Assembly: GCA_946811695.1 (NCBI GenBank)
Contig: OX328124.1
Location: forward strand, 93,998,035-94,062,034
Reading direction: 5' to 3'
Origin: Gonocerus acuteangulatus
Lineage: Eukaryota; Arthropoda; Insecta; Hemiptera; Coreidae
Length of the DNA: 64,000 nucleotides
Each line of letters begins with the position of its first letter. Positions within the stretch are counted from its first letter, which is position 1. A program made the position numbers and the translations under genes. The notes below the pieces were generated by a model. The model made no database searches, was not told where the DNA came from, and worked only from the letters and a program-made list of their open reading frames with translations. This document shows positions 22,213-34,125 of this stretch, in pieces.

Positions 22213-22480
22213 TAAAAATTATTTACCGACGGATTGATTTACGTTGGTTTCTTGCCTAATGGATTGTGCCAAGATCGCTGCAACTTTTCCGAAAGTACCG
22301 CTTTTGTTTTGTCTGCATATCCTGTTTTATATTATGTTCCCATTTATGGCATTGTCTTCTAGGAATTTCGACAACTGTTGTATTTCGACCTTTGGCCTGA
22401 TGACCTAGGAGTCCAAATGTTATCACTTTATAAGAGTGCTGAAAAAAACTCTCAAATCGTATTAACTTTTTTTTTCGGTT

Positions 22481-22729
22481 ATGCAGTCTTCATCACAGCA
22501 ATCACGATCTAACTCACCTCGAGGTTCCTGTTCCTCATGGGTGACTGGTTTTTTCGCCCACACATTCGATATTTCCAGTGATAACCCCAGTCCTTCCATC
22601 GCTTTTCCTCGCTCCAATGAAGTGGAATCTTTTATTAAAGTTATGAACAAATGTCACAATAGCATGTATATGCTTCAAGATTTATTTGAGACTGACTATT
22701 CAACTGGAAATGCCCAAATTTTTCTTTAA
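22481..22729 (+). CDS. Protein-like candidate terminal exon, unidentified
   Basis: A strong acceptor (T-rich tract then TTATGCAG) is followed by an 80-residue open block: a serine-rich start (SSSQQSRSNSPRGSCSSW), then VTGFFAHTFDISSDNPSPSI and a C-terminal part with SNEVESFIKVMNKCHNSMYM and LQDLFETD, ending at TAA (22727-22729). The sequence looks like genuine protein and the same strand carries the other three candidates. Family not recognised. Confidence 0.45.
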   Translation: MQSSSQQSRSNSPRGSCSSWVTGFFAHTFDISSDNPSPSIAFPRSNEVESFIKVMNKCHNSMYMLQDLFETDYSTGNAQIFL

Positions 22730-23065
22730 ATGCTAATCTGCGACACGCTATAGCTGAACATATTGTAAATTGTTTGAGAAATTAATTTTAATTTTGTATG
22801 ATATTTTATTTTGAATTTTTAAAATATTTCTTGAAGAGGAGAAGTATTTTATCGTCATTTTTAACGAGCTCTTTCAAGCGATTAACAATTCATATAGAGC
22901 TAAAAGGGCACTATTTGCTCGTAAGGAATATTTTCACTATTTTTCTTCTACCTATTTACCTCCAACCTTTAAGCATTATTTATACCATCAGGAAGCTCAG
23001 TACAACATTAAAAAGGTTCTTTATTCTTAATTCAAATTTTATAAAAGTCAATTTCCATTAGAAAT

Positions 23066-23548
23066 ATAATGTCAAAACTCATGTGTTTGTTGTGCAAGTA
23101 TCAAGTTTGATGATCCAGATATGCTATGTAAAAATTGACCACAACGGGAAAAGTATAATATAATGTCAAAACTCATGTGTTTGTTGTGCAAGATTATCAA
23201 GTTTGATGATCCAGATATGCTATGTAAAAATTGACCACAACGGGAAAAGTATAATATAATGTCAAAACTCATGTGTTTGTTGTGAAAGGTTATCAAGTTT
23301 GATGATCCAGATATGCTATGTAAAAATTGACCACAACGGGAAAAGTATAATATAATGTCAAAACTCATGTGTTTGTTGTGCAAGATTATCAAGTTTGATG
23401 ATCCAGATATGCTATGTAAAAATTGACCACAACGGGAAAAGTATAATATAATGTCAAAACTCATGTGTTTGTTGTGCAAGATTATCAAGTTTGATGATCC
23501 AGATATGCTATGTAAAAATTGACCACAACGGGAAAAGTATAATATAAT
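23066..23548. repeat. 94-96-bp tandem repeat, five copies
   Basis: The unit starts ATAATGTCAAAACTCATGTG and ends GGGAAAAGTATAAT. Copies differ by a few bases; the first is two bases shorter. The apparent 246-residue minus-strand frame is the array read in frame. Confidence 0.95.
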
Positions 23549-24581
23549 AAGTATAAGAAAAGTATAATATAATAAAAAAAAATACAATATTTGGAAGAAG
23601 CCAACCATTGTTGGCACTTTAAGAGCTGTATATAGACATATTTTAATAATCACTATAAGATCAGGTATGTAAATGATCTCGGAGCCACTTTCTCTTAAGC
23701 AGCCTGGGAGGATTATGTGGGTGGGATTGGGAAGATAAGGACAGACCTTCATGATCAGGATGTTGTGACGAGGAAAGTGCCTAAGCAGTCGAAAGCTTAC
23801 TAAATTCTGCACAAAAACGGTTCCTAAGTAATGTTTGGATGAGAAGATCTCGGTCGAAGAAATAAGTAAAAAGTTGAAAGAATTTGTTTCGTTTCTTTGA
23901 ACTGTTATGTGCCTGTTTTAATTGCTTGTTGATACTTTTATTACATTCAGCATTAAAATATTTTTTTAGCTAGAGAAGATACATAAAATAACAAACGATT
24001 TTTTGTTGTTTGTAATAGAGCCTTCCGAGCGGAAGTGGAAGAGGGCGAGTGATTAATTTCTGCAAATTTCTTCAAGATTTCATTGGAGTAGGTGTTTAAA
24101 TGTTTCACAAATTATTAACATATATTCCAAGCATTTCAACTGACATTCCGGAAACGCGCAAAGGTAGTACATGTCGGTCCTTTTTTTTTTCTTTAAAAAT
24201 AAAAGAGGCTGCTGGACCAAAAAAAATATAGAATGGGAAAACTTTTTATATTTATGAAACGAAGTTCGAGCCCTCCACTTTAAGTTAAGGCTAACTTTTC
24301 ACTTAAAGTGGAAGGTTGTAACTGTTCGTACATCCTTTGGAGTTGCTTTATATATATTTTTTGGGCAAGTCGCCTTTGTTGCGAGTGCTCAAGAATAAAT
24401 AAATAATAAAAAAAAATATATATTTTAGTCATCGTATTGCTTGGAACAGTAGCCCTTGTGGATGTAATTTTAATCTGATTTCCCCCTCCCTCTAGGGAAG
24501 GGTAACTAACTATTGTCGTGATGATGCAATACGGAACAGCTGGGGAAAAGGTCAACATCTCATAATCTCATATATATGTAT
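23549..24581. other. Non-coding stretch
   Basis: No gene or RNA recognised. Confidence 0.35.
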
Positions 24582-25743
24582 ATACTAGCTGTTACCCGGC
24601 GTGCCATGCTACACCTACTTTCTGCATATAGAAAAGCCTAAATAAATTAGAAGCCAAATAAGTATTATTAAAATCTAATAACACGAATGTGTAACTGTTA
24701 TGAACCCGTGGCCTCCCAACTGTAATTACTAGACGACTTTGACCTAACCTATAACAGCCATATAATATAACAAGACATACATGTATGCCAAGTTTGGTAA
24801 AAATCGGTCTAACGGTGTGGATTTAAAAAAAACAAAAACATACAGACAGTAGCTGGTAGACGTTTTTGACCTGGTCTATGGCAATCCCCTGATCAAGACC
24901 AGCTTGTGTGCCCAGTTGATCAAAATCTGTGAAACGGTGTGGGTATGTATAAAGAACAATCACACAGACAGACAGATGGTAGCCGTTTTGACCTAGTCTA
25001 TGGCAATCGCCGTATCAAGATCTACCTGTGTTCCAACTTAGGTCAAAATAGGTCGAACGGTGTGGATTTTTATAGGAAACAAACATACAGACAGAAAGCT
25101 GGTAGATTTTTTTGACCTAGCCTACGGCACTCTCCAGAATATGATCTACATGTGTGCCGAATTTAGTCAAAATCGGACGAACCGTGTGGATTTGTAAAAG
25201 GGACAAACATAACGACAGACAGCTGGTAGACATTTTTGACTTAGCCTACGAAACTCTCCAGATTAAGATCTACATGTGTACCTAGTTTAATGAAAATCGG
25301 ACGAACGGTGTGGATTTGTATAAGGGACAAACATACAGACAGACAGCTGGTAGACGTTTTTGATTTTTGACTTAGCCTACGACACTCCCCAGATTAAGAT
25401 CTACATGTGTACTGAGTTTAGTCGAAATCGGACGAACGGTGTGGATTTTTATAATGTATAAACATACAGACAAACGTCTGGTAGACGTTTTTGACTTAGC
25501 CTACGACACTCCTCAGATTAAGATCTACATGTTTACCGAGTTTAGTCAAAATCGGACGAACGGTGTGGATTTGTATAAGGGACAAACATACAGACAGACA
25601 GCTGGTGGATTTTTTTGACCTAGCCTAGGAGATTTCTCTTATCAAGACCTACCATTATTCCAAGTTTGGTCGAAATCGGTCAAACGGTGTGGATTTGTTT
25701 TGGAACAAACAAACAGACAAACAGAAAAACAGACAGACACGTG

Positions 25744-25748
<5 letters not shown>
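24582..25748 (+). mobile_element. Family C repeat with ~125-bp internal tandem units
   Basis: It begins ACTAGCTGTTACCCGGCGTG and ends AGACACGTGATTTA at a (TA)n block. About seven imperfect units of ~125 bp follow one another, each with GGTAGACGTTTTTGAC, AAGATCTACATGTGT, CAAAATCGG.CGAACGGTGTGG and AACATACAGACAGAC. An inverted counterpart with the same two ends is at 56788-57683. It has no coding capacity. Stable ends and (TA)n adjacency suggest a non-autonomous transposon, class undetermined. Confidence 0.7.

Positions 25749-25809
<61 letters not shown>
25749..25809. repeat. (TA)n microsatellite
   Basis: Pure TA run adjoining the 3' end of family C and the SINE2 copy. Confidence 0.95.
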
Positions 25810-25811
<2 letters not shown>

Positions 25812-26165
25812 AGCCCCATATATATTATATGGCCCGTAACCGGCTACGAGGGCTCTGAGGGGCAGATACTATAGATGTATCTGATTCATGACCATACCGC
25901 ACACTAGGGAGATAGTGTCGTCAGTAATATGCTCCGGCCGCTTGATTTTCCCCTTGGCTGCTTCGATAGCTAGAGTCATTTGCACCCAAGGTACCCATTA
26001 TTAAATTAATTAAAGGCTGGGTTGGCCTAGGGACGTTCAGGGAGGCCAAATTCAACCCATGAACGAAGACACTAGAAGAAAAAAATCTTTAGTGCTTGCT
26101 CGGGATTTGAACTCAGGTCCTCCCACTTATTAGTCCAGTGCTCTACCAATGAGCTAACCTCGCCA

Positions 26166-26167
<2 letters not shown>
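25810..26167 (-). mobile_element. SINE2, tRNA-derived, ~330 bp
   Basis: On the minus strand it begins GGCGAGGTTAGCTCATTGGTAGAGCACTGG (box A) and has GAGTTCAAATCCCGAGCAAG (box B). It ends with a GTATCTGCCCCTCAGAGCC phrase before (TA)n. It aligns over its length with copies at 42066 (-) and 57809 (+), and sits between two (TA)n blocks (25749-25809 and 26168-26223). Confidence 0.85.

Positions 26168-26223
<56 letters not shown>
26168..26223. repeat. (TA)n microsatellite
   Basis: Pure TA run bordering the SINE2 head. Confidence 0.95.
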
Positions 26224-26226
<3 letters not shown>

Positions 26227-27821
26227 CTTTCGATGACATTTTTAAGATAAATACTTTGTCTAAAATTAAAAGTCATAAGTTGGTAATCTACGGAATTCAC
26301 GCACTGGAACACACTTTTCGTGTGTTTAATAATCTTCAAGGTACAATTTGTAAACACACTTTGACATTGGAAATAGAATTGAACTATTTTCAAGTTCATA
26401 ATACAACTGAGAAAAGTGGAAACAATTTTTTTCCGAAAAAAAAATCGGTTTAAATACTTCAAAATGGTGGATAAGCCTAAAAAATGTCTATACTTCATCC
26501 AAACTAACAAATACAAATTTGGGCTACATTTGGTGTGGTTGGAGAATAAAGAAACATGCATTTTATAAACAGGCTGTCTTGAAATTTGCTTTTATTTCCT
26601 TAAAATCTCGATAGCAGGTGGGAAAATTTGAAAAAGTGTAATGCAGCCGTTGGTCAGCTTACTAAATGTCTTAAAAAACGAAATAATTCAATTTTTGATA
26701 GAGCAATGTCAGTCAGAGAAAGCGGTACTTAAATGTCAAATGTGTTTTTCAAGGGATTTTGTCTATTTATTCCTCAGTTATTAATTAGTAGTAGCAGCAT
26801 AATTTGTCATAAAAAACAGGGTAAGTAAATGATAAACGTGTTTGTATTATTTGTTATTTGTAATTGAGCTTTTCTTTGGTGGTACCGAGTAAGTTCTACT
26901 CTTGCACGTTTTCATTCAAGATGTCATGAGTGATAGTGTTAAAAGCTTTCAAAAAATATTCAACAAATATTATCTATTATGATCCTTATCTTTCTAATTG
27001 CCATTAATTAAGGATATTATTCCTGAGGGCCGGGCTTTTCATCCATCTGTATTTAGGCCCTCCAGATTCCAAAATCAATTCAGAGATCTCATCGTCTTTG
27101 AAAGTTTTGTTGATCTTAGAATTAAAGGGCTTTGTTTCTCCTGACAGCCAGCAATTCTGTTTGTAATCTAGTCGGCATACTGAGTAATTGTCCGAGTTTT
27201 GTATTACAAATTATCTTTAGTTACCAGGTTTAACTGGAGACATGAAATTCGAAAAGTATTTTTCTCTAATGGGAAAATTTGCTTAAAGTTTCCATTTTAA
27301 TCATGGAAGACATATAGTCGCTGGCCTTCTGGTTTACTCTATAATTGTTGTAAGCCTTTTTGAATTTTTTACAATTAAACTAAATTTTTATTATTTATTT
27401 TATTTTGGGCATAACTAACTAAACTAAATTCTCTAAAATTGAGCAATAACATGTTTTCTCGCTATTAATAGGGGAAAATCTCGCAAAAGACGCAATCCGA
27501 AAATATTTATGAGAATTACCGACATTTCATAACTAAAACCGATGATCACGTGTTTTATTTAGTACAATCCGAACTACGAAACTCTATTCAATGTTATTTT
27601 TTGTGGGTCTTGCGAATAAAATCTTATCCTGTTGCGACTTTGCGTTTATAGATTTGAAAGCAATTTTTATAGGTATTATAACGTAGAGAATTGAATGAAA
27701 CCATTTTCAGGTGATACTATTATCAGTCTTCAGATTTTTTTTTTTAAAGCACGGAAAATCGTCACGCTGATAAACGTTTTTCAAAGTTTCCACATTCTTC
27801 AATAAAAAGATATCGCGCCTC
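26224..27821. other. AT-rich non-coding stretch
   Basis: No gene seen. Around 27650-27780, the phrases AACGTAGAGAATTGAATGAAACCATTTTCAGG and ACGGAAAATCGTC resemble family B interiors and are probably an old remnant. Confidence 0.35.
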
Positions 27822-28294
27822 TGTTGTGCGGGTCGTGCAATGTGGACAGTAAAGCATATTTTGACGAATTGCAGGGCTTATGAACATTTAAAAGAACGAC
27901 ATCAACTACCAGACTCTATTGATGAAATATTAGCCGATGACCCCAAACAAATAGCAAGACTTTTTGACTTTTTGGAAGCGGCAGAATTAATCAGCAAAAT
28001 TTAATCAGTCCGAAAATAACTAAAATCAATATCAAAGCCGAAGTTGAATGATATGCAGCTCATTGAAGAGCTCCTGACAAGATTCATTTAAAAATAATTA
28101 TTGGCATTATCAAACTCATGTAATATTATACTACTTATTAATGGGAATGCATATGTTCGAGAATAATCTTTGATGATTACAACCATCACAGATTATTCGC
28201 TTCTCATAGAAATGGCGTTAATGACCGAAAAGGTTGACACGCCATAAAACAAGCAAAAACAAAAAAAAAAAAAACAAAAAAAACAAAAAAAAAA
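27822..28294 (+). mobile_element. 5'-truncated LINE 3' end: C-terminal ORF2 fragment plus 3' UTR
   Basis: The open part (27822-28004) reads CCAGRAMWTVKHILTNCRAY then EHLKERHQLPDSIDEILADD and a DFLEAAELISKI end. This matches the C-terminal tail after RNase H in I/Jockey-type LINEs, where a Cys pair, TVKHIL..C and R/H are typical. The ~210-bp 3' UTR ends in a stem-loop (ATGGCGTTAATGACC...ACGCCAT, 28211-28245) and a CAAAAA-rich tail to 28294. The stem-loop is of the same type as SINE1's 3' end. Confidence 0.75.
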
Positions 28295-28339
28295 GATATC
28301 AACATTTTTGTAAAATTCGGAGTAGAGTTTGTAATAACA

Positions 28340-28402
28340 AAATAAAGGAGTGCTAACGACCACAGTAGTCGATGCACCCAAAATACAAAAAAACAAACAA
28401 AC
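28340..28402 (+). mobile_element. Second LINE/SINE 3' tail
   Basis: GTGCTAACGACCACAGTAGTCGATGCAC forms the same stem-loop class as SINE1, followed by a CAAA-rich tail that runs into the start of the family B element. Only the 3' end is present. Confidence 0.6.
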
Positions 28403-28488
28403 AAAAAAGTCCGACTCGCAGGAACTGCCTCATCTTAGCGCGGTTCCGTTCTTATCCCTAGTCTAATTTCGAAAGATTAAAATAGAAG

Positions 28489-28842
28489 CAGTTATTATTT
28501 TGTTGAGAGGAGATCGTTGACCGTTGATGATGCAAGGTAGGGATTGTCCGGGTTCGGTCACTGCTACTTAATAATACATACCCCATATGTGTATGTATGT
28601 GGGCATATATATGTACATATGTGTGCGTGTATATGTGTATGTGTATATGCATATATATAAATATATATATATATATATGTTAGGTATATTTACATAGATA
28701 TGTGCATATATTAGTGTTAAATATGTCCTACTTGTATTTACAGCCCTGATGAAGGCTTGAAGTTCAAGCCGAAACGTCGGCACAATAAAACCATTTTTAC
28801 GATAAAAGTAGCAGTGACCGAACCCCGACAGTTATTGTTTTG
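28489..28842 (+). mobile_element. Penelope-like element repeat inserted in family B, inverted arrangement
   Basis: A 14-bp direct repeat, CAGTTATTATTTTG (28489-28502) and CAGTTATTGTTTTG (28829-28842), flanks the insertion. The left end (TTGAGAGGAGATCG... to ACTGCTACTTAATAA) is the reverse complement of sequence downstream of the ribozyme, and the right end repeats part of it in forward orientation (AGCAGTGACCGAACCCCGACA). The insertion therefore has partial inverted ends, a layout known for Penelope-like elements. A hammerhead motif lies at 28743-28781. Confidence 0.75.
28743..28781 (+). ncRNA. Minimal hammerhead ribozyme motif (intact core, ACGT subtype)
   Basis: In order: stem I GCC, core CTGATGA, stem II GGCTTGAA-G-TTCAAGCC, GAAAC, GTC, and stem I return GGC. 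Every conserved core position is present and stem II is long and perfect. The self-complementary ACGT replaces a normal stem III, as in the dimer-type hammerheads described from Penelope-like elements. Cleavage would be expected after GTC (28778). Activity is untested. Confidence 0.8.
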
Positions 28843-30029
28843 GTTCCAACAGTCTTGAAAGGTAGGATTTACAATCTTACCTGGAAGGGTCGGCATCACT
28901 AGAAACTTTCCCGCTAGTTACAAGGTCTTGGAATCTTGGAACTCTATATTTCTAACAATAAATTGTTTTTGTTATTTTACTAAACCTGTTTTATTTTCGA
29001 ATACATTATCCAACTATAAGCAATTAAAAAATAACAAGGAATAAAAAACAGACAAAAAGAACAGTTCGAATAAGCGAAATCAATTGCTTTAAAGCTTTAA
29101 GCTCTTATTTCTCCGATTGTCATCGCCTAATCAAAACTTTCATAAGAACCTTTTATGTAGAGCATTTAATAAGCTTTCTAATGGTATTCTTCCGCTTACC
29201 AAGATTTTCAACCGTTTTCGAGATATTAATGAAAGTTCCCAAAATTTACATTATTTCTAGCAACAGAAAATTGGTCTCATTTTTCATATCCTGTTTTACA
29301 CACAAAATTTTCCCAACATAAGAAATTACAAAAATAAAAAGCAATAAAAAACAAAGGGAAAGAGACAACAATTACAAAAAGAACGACAAAAACCCTTTCT
29401 TAAGAACAAAACAGACGTATTTGAAGTTTTAAGCACTTATTTCTCCGATTGACATAACCTAATCAAAAATAGTTTTAGAATATTTTTTGTAGAGAATTTA
29501 GAAAGCTTTCAAATAGTTTCTATCCACTTACCACGATTTCCCAACCGTGTTCGAGATATTAATGAAAGTATACGAAGTTCCCAAAACTTTTCTTGTCTGT
29601 TCATAAAATATTTTATTCTAACCCTTCCTTAACTCCAAACGTAACAAAACTTTTAACATATTAGTTTTAATGAAAGTAGAACATGCAGATAATGTTTCAA
29701 CTGAATCCCGTAATTCTAAGTACCCAAACCAAAAACGGTATTCAAAAATTATTTTTCCAATTTTCTCGAAAACGGTTGAAGCTATCGCATTGAAAATGGT
29801 TCCATTCGTTTTCCTAGCCCAAGAAGCCTATAAAAAGAGTACTTACAAGCTTATGAACTCAAAAACGTAAGCGTTACGATTTTTTTTGCGCGAATTTCGC
29901 CCCAAATGCCATCTTCCAGTGGGCGGATTTTGCTGGTTAACGAACTTGACCTTTCAAATTGGACGACGGATTTTTGTACCAAATTTCATCAAAATCGGAC
30001 CATCAGGGAAGCCAGAAATGAGCGAACAG

Positions 30030-30097
<68 letters not shown>

Positions 30098-30900
30098 TAT
30101 ATATATATATACAAATTTGAACCACCGTTATTTTCGGTCTCTAGGGGTTCTGAAACGCGAAATTTTCTAGTCGGCACTTCCGGATTGTTTCATTGTATCA
30201 ACCCTATAAGCGGGGTTCCTCCCTATGAGGGAGGGAGGAACCGCGCTAAAAGAACGACAAAAACCCGTTCATAAGAACAAAACAGACGTATTTGAAGTTT
30301 TAAGCAATTATTTCTCCGATTGACATAACCTAATCAAAAATAGTTTTAGAATCATTTTTGTAGAGAATTTAGTAAGCTTTCAAATAGTTTCTATCCACTT
30401 ACCACGATTTCCCAACTGTGTTCGAGATATTAATGAAAGTATACGAAGTTCCCAAAACTTTTCATGTCTGTTCATAAAATATTTTATTCTAACCCTTCCT
30501 TAACTCCAAACGTAACATAACTTTCAACATATTAGTTTTAATGAAAGTAGAACATGCAGATAATGTTTCAACTGAATCCCGTGATTTTAAGTACCCAAAC
30601 CAAAAACTGTATTCAAAAACTTTTTTTCCAATTTTCTCGAAAACGGTTAAAGCTATCGCCTTGAAAATGGTTTCATTCGTTTTCCTAGTCCAAGAAGCCT
30701 ATAAAAAGAGTACTTACAAGTTTATGAACTCAAAAACGTAAGCGTTACGATTTTTTCTGCGCGAATTTCGCGCCAACCGCCATCTTCCAGTGGGCGGATT
30801 TTGCTGGTTAACGAACTTGACGTTTCAAATTGGACGACGGATTTTTGTACCAAATTTCATCAAAATCGGACCATAAGGGAAGCCAGAAATGAGCGAACAG

Positions 30901-30985
<85 letters not shown>

Positions 30986-31150
30986 TATACATATATATAT
31001 ATATATATACAAATTTGAACCACCGTTATTTTCGGTCTCTAGGGGTTCTGAAACGCGAAATTTTCTTGTCGGCACGTCCGGATTGTTTCATTGTATCAAC
31101 CTTATAAGCGGGGTTCCTCCCTATGGGGGAGGGAGGAACCGCGCTAAAAA

Positions 31151-32379
31151 GGGTTTCTGAAGAAAAGAGATATTGTAAATGAATGGTTTTCCTCTATAAG
31201 GAAATTATTTTGAGCATGGGAATGTAATTTGGGAAGTAAACTTAAAAAAAAAGTTATTCATTACTTGTAATAAATTGTACATTTATTTCATATAACCATA
31301 AACATTAATTTGGGTTGCTCTCATATCAGTAATATTCACCATAATTCCCACCAAATCACGAATTTAATTTACCGCTAAAATCAATTTTCGGTCACTTGGC
31401 CGATCACCCATGACACAATATTTGAAAAACACCCAGCCGTATAACATTTTCATGTGATAAATATTTCTTCAACACTCATGAACTGCCAGTCCAGGAGAAA
31501 ACGGTCCTTGGAGTTTCGATTTTGTTTATTGATAGCCTTTACTAAGATTTCTAAATCGGAATAGAGTTAGCGGTATGTCAAAACATGCTAAGGCGACACA
31601 CGAGGTTCTTGAGAGTCGGATTTTACATTATTTAGTGTGAAACGGAAGCAAAAAATGATAAAACTTTTTAAAAATTTGTTATCACACTAAGAGGTTTAAA
31701 AGAAACACCCTTTGTTGGCTCTGTGACATCCTTTCTCCAGCAACGTAATTTAGTTCACAACGTCCATTTTTCATATTTCATTAATTTTTTTTTGTATGAC
31801 CTACAAATTTCCATTCATCAAATTGCTCGTCCTTTCTCTACACTGTCATCATCAGATCGTGGACTCAGGCCATTATTTTAAATAATCCTAATGCACAGAT
31901 AAGGATATGCCCTTTAAAGAATTTTTTTTGAGGGCTTACGCTAATTAATGTCTGTAATAAGGTTATTTAGAAGAACGTAGCTAACATGGTGGTTTCATAT
32001 TAATGTTCTTTTCTCACCAATTCTATTGAACTGGGTTTTAACATTAAAGGCAATTATAAACCACATTAGAATTGAACTAGCGAACATAAATTTCGTGAGA
32101 CTCATCCTAGATTGTAGCTCCAGGCACCCCCAAGCTATTCTAAACGTCAGATTGTGTCAAAACAAAGAAACAATTAAAAATGCCTGTCTAATGATAACTG
32201 CACCAGGTTTTCTTGCGCTGTCCGGTATTTGATTTTTTTATAAAACCTTTTCACATTGTCACATTGTTCTAAGGATTCTTAATATTAATTTTTTCTAAAC
32301 GAATTTCTTCAGCACATAGAATTCCATTCATAATATCATTAATAATAATTTTCCCCTCCCTCTGTATTACTCATGGTTA
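31151..32379. other. Non-coding stretch
   Basis: No gene or element recognised. Confidence 0.35.
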
Positions 32380-32484
32380 CAGTGAAGTAGCTATTGAGGT
32401 TGCACTCATGACGGAATTTTTGAAAAATATCTTTGAATCTTTATCGATCCTACCTAGTAGACACCGAAAATTACCCCCGTTAAA

Positions 32485-32526
<42 letters not shown>

Positions 32527-33447
32527 CTGTTAACACGATAGCGGCCAGAGTTTTTGTTTTTTCTTCATGAAACGTGGTATATAGCGTTCAAATAGCAAAC
32601 GATTGAACGAGTTCGTTAACCACCAAAATCGGTCCCCCGGGAGGGAAGGGGGGGGGGGTTTACCCCGGACCCAAAACACTAATTTGACCATACCAGCCGT
32701 AGTTTTTGTTATATTTCAACGAAACTCGGTATTCGTTATATTGATCTATAGAGAGAACTACTTTGTAAAAATGAACTAAATCGGTTCATTAGAAGGGGGG
32801 GTTTACACCGGACACACAATACAAATTTGCCACTGCCAGCCGTAATTTTTGTTACATTTCATCGAAACTTGGTATTCGTGGTGGTAATCAACAGAGAAAA
32901 ATAAACTAAATCGGGTTATTTGGAGGGGGGGGGGTTTACTCCGGACCTAAAGTACTAATATACTCATACCGGTCGTAATTTCTGCTGTATTGTAACGAAA
33001 CGCGGCATACTTCGTGGGTATCTCATGAGAAAGAAGTGTTGTAAAAATGAAGTAAATCGGTCTATTGGAAAGGAGTGTTTACTTTAAACTCTGTTTCATT
33101 ACAATTAGCCAGCCACACGTAGGTTCGCAAAGGCGCCACGAGGAGCGCTATCTCCCACTAGGGGGGCTGTATCCTGTTCCTGCGTCAGATCAAAAGACAG
33201 AAAATGAAGTTTTTGTGTATTTATTAAGTAGTGTAGTACCATGTATAAACATAACTCTGGAAGCAAATTATTTACAAAATTAATAATTGAACAGGCCTCA
33301 TAAGAAATGTAAATGAGCAGAACTATTCACGTTTTTATTTTATTTATATAGGTTATTTACAGCAAATTATTCAGTAATGTAGTCTACTCTAAAAAAAATC
33401 TAAGGAAAGTGCTTAGTTATGCAGCTCCTGCGTGACGGACTTTTTTT
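32380..33447 (-). mobile_element. Helentron/HINE-like family A copy 2
   Basis: Minus-strand 5' end AAAAAAAGTCCGTCACGCAG at 33447, then the GCATAACTAAGCACTTTCCT phrase. Interior GTAAACC(C)n repeats and (TA)n (32488-32520) follow in the family A order. The 3' end retains AACCTCAATAGCTACTTC, but the terminal hairpin is eroded. Confidence 0.75.
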
Positions 33448-33772
33448 ATGTTAATACACTGTAGATTTTCCGTGGACCGTTATTATTTTTTATCGGCCAA
33501 GGAGTTTGTATATTTTATGTTATCAGAAGAACAAAACTCCAAAAATCAAATCTTATATTCTGCTCACCTTGATAAAATAGCTTTAGATAATATCTGATGA
33601 CAGAAATATGAGCACGTACACAGTCCCTCTTACGTGGCACTTAGGAGTTTATTGTATAAATTAGCATCACTTACGCTTAGTTCATACATATTAATGTACG
33701 ACCAAAGGGACACATCCCGTTTAATATCATCCAGCTCCTTGAGTAGAGTTGCCGTCCAATAAACTGTACGTG

Positions 33773-34125
33773 AGCCAGGACAGAGTTGGGCAAACGTTAG
33801 CGCGCGCTAAAAGCTGATACCTCTCCGCTAATTTAGCGAAACTGTAGAAAGCCAGCGCTAACAATTAGCGGTTACCGGCGGCAGTGCGCTAACCGCTAAT
33901 CTATTTATGAAATATCGTAATTGCTAATAGCTTAAGCTATAGTTACAAGTTGTAACTATAGCTTAAGCTATTAGCAATTACGATATTTCATAAATAGATT
34001 AGCGGTTAGCGCACTGCCGCCGCTAACCGCTAATTGTTAGCGCTGGCTTTCTACAGTTTCGCTAAATTAGCGGAGAGGTATCAGCTTTTAGCGCGCGCTA
34101 ACGTTTGCCCAACTCTGAGCCAGGA
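33773..34125. mobile_element. hAT-type foldback MITE, 337-bp near-perfect palindrome
   Basis: An 8-bp target duplication AGCCAGGA lies at 33773-33780 and 34118-34125. The element (33781-34117) begins CAGAGTTGGGCAAACG, ends with its reverse complement, and is palindromic around the single base 33949; I find about one mismatch in 168-bp arms (ACCGG versus AGCGG). The interior is rich in TTAGCG motifs (GCGCGCTAA, CCGCTAAT). CAGAGTTGGGCA ends plus 8-bp duplication fit hAT. There is no open frame. Confidence 0.9.

Larger units (their letters stand above)
28403..31150 (+). mobile_element. Helentron/HINE-like family B copy 1, with nested PLE and duplicated 3' part
   Basis: The 5' end AAAAAAGTCCGACTCGCAGG is followed by the subterminal motif TTAGCGCGGTTCC. 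The 3' end is a hairpin GGTTCCTCCCTA...GAGGGAGGAACC followed by GCGCTAAAA, which contains the exact inverse of that motif. The 3' portion is present twice head to tail (29381-30251 and 30252-31150, offset 871 bp), each with its own (TA)n block (30036-30110, 30906-31010) and terminal hairpin. The interior has repeated TTTCTCCGATTGACAT and GAGATATTAATGAAAGT phrases. There is no coding capacity. A PLE copy is inserted at 28503-28828. Confidence 0.75.

Noticed and set aside
23072..23812. 246-residue minus-strand frame with SGSSNLIILHNKHMSFDIIL repeats
   Set aside because: Entirely generated by the 96-bp array; outside the array the residues are AT-driven.
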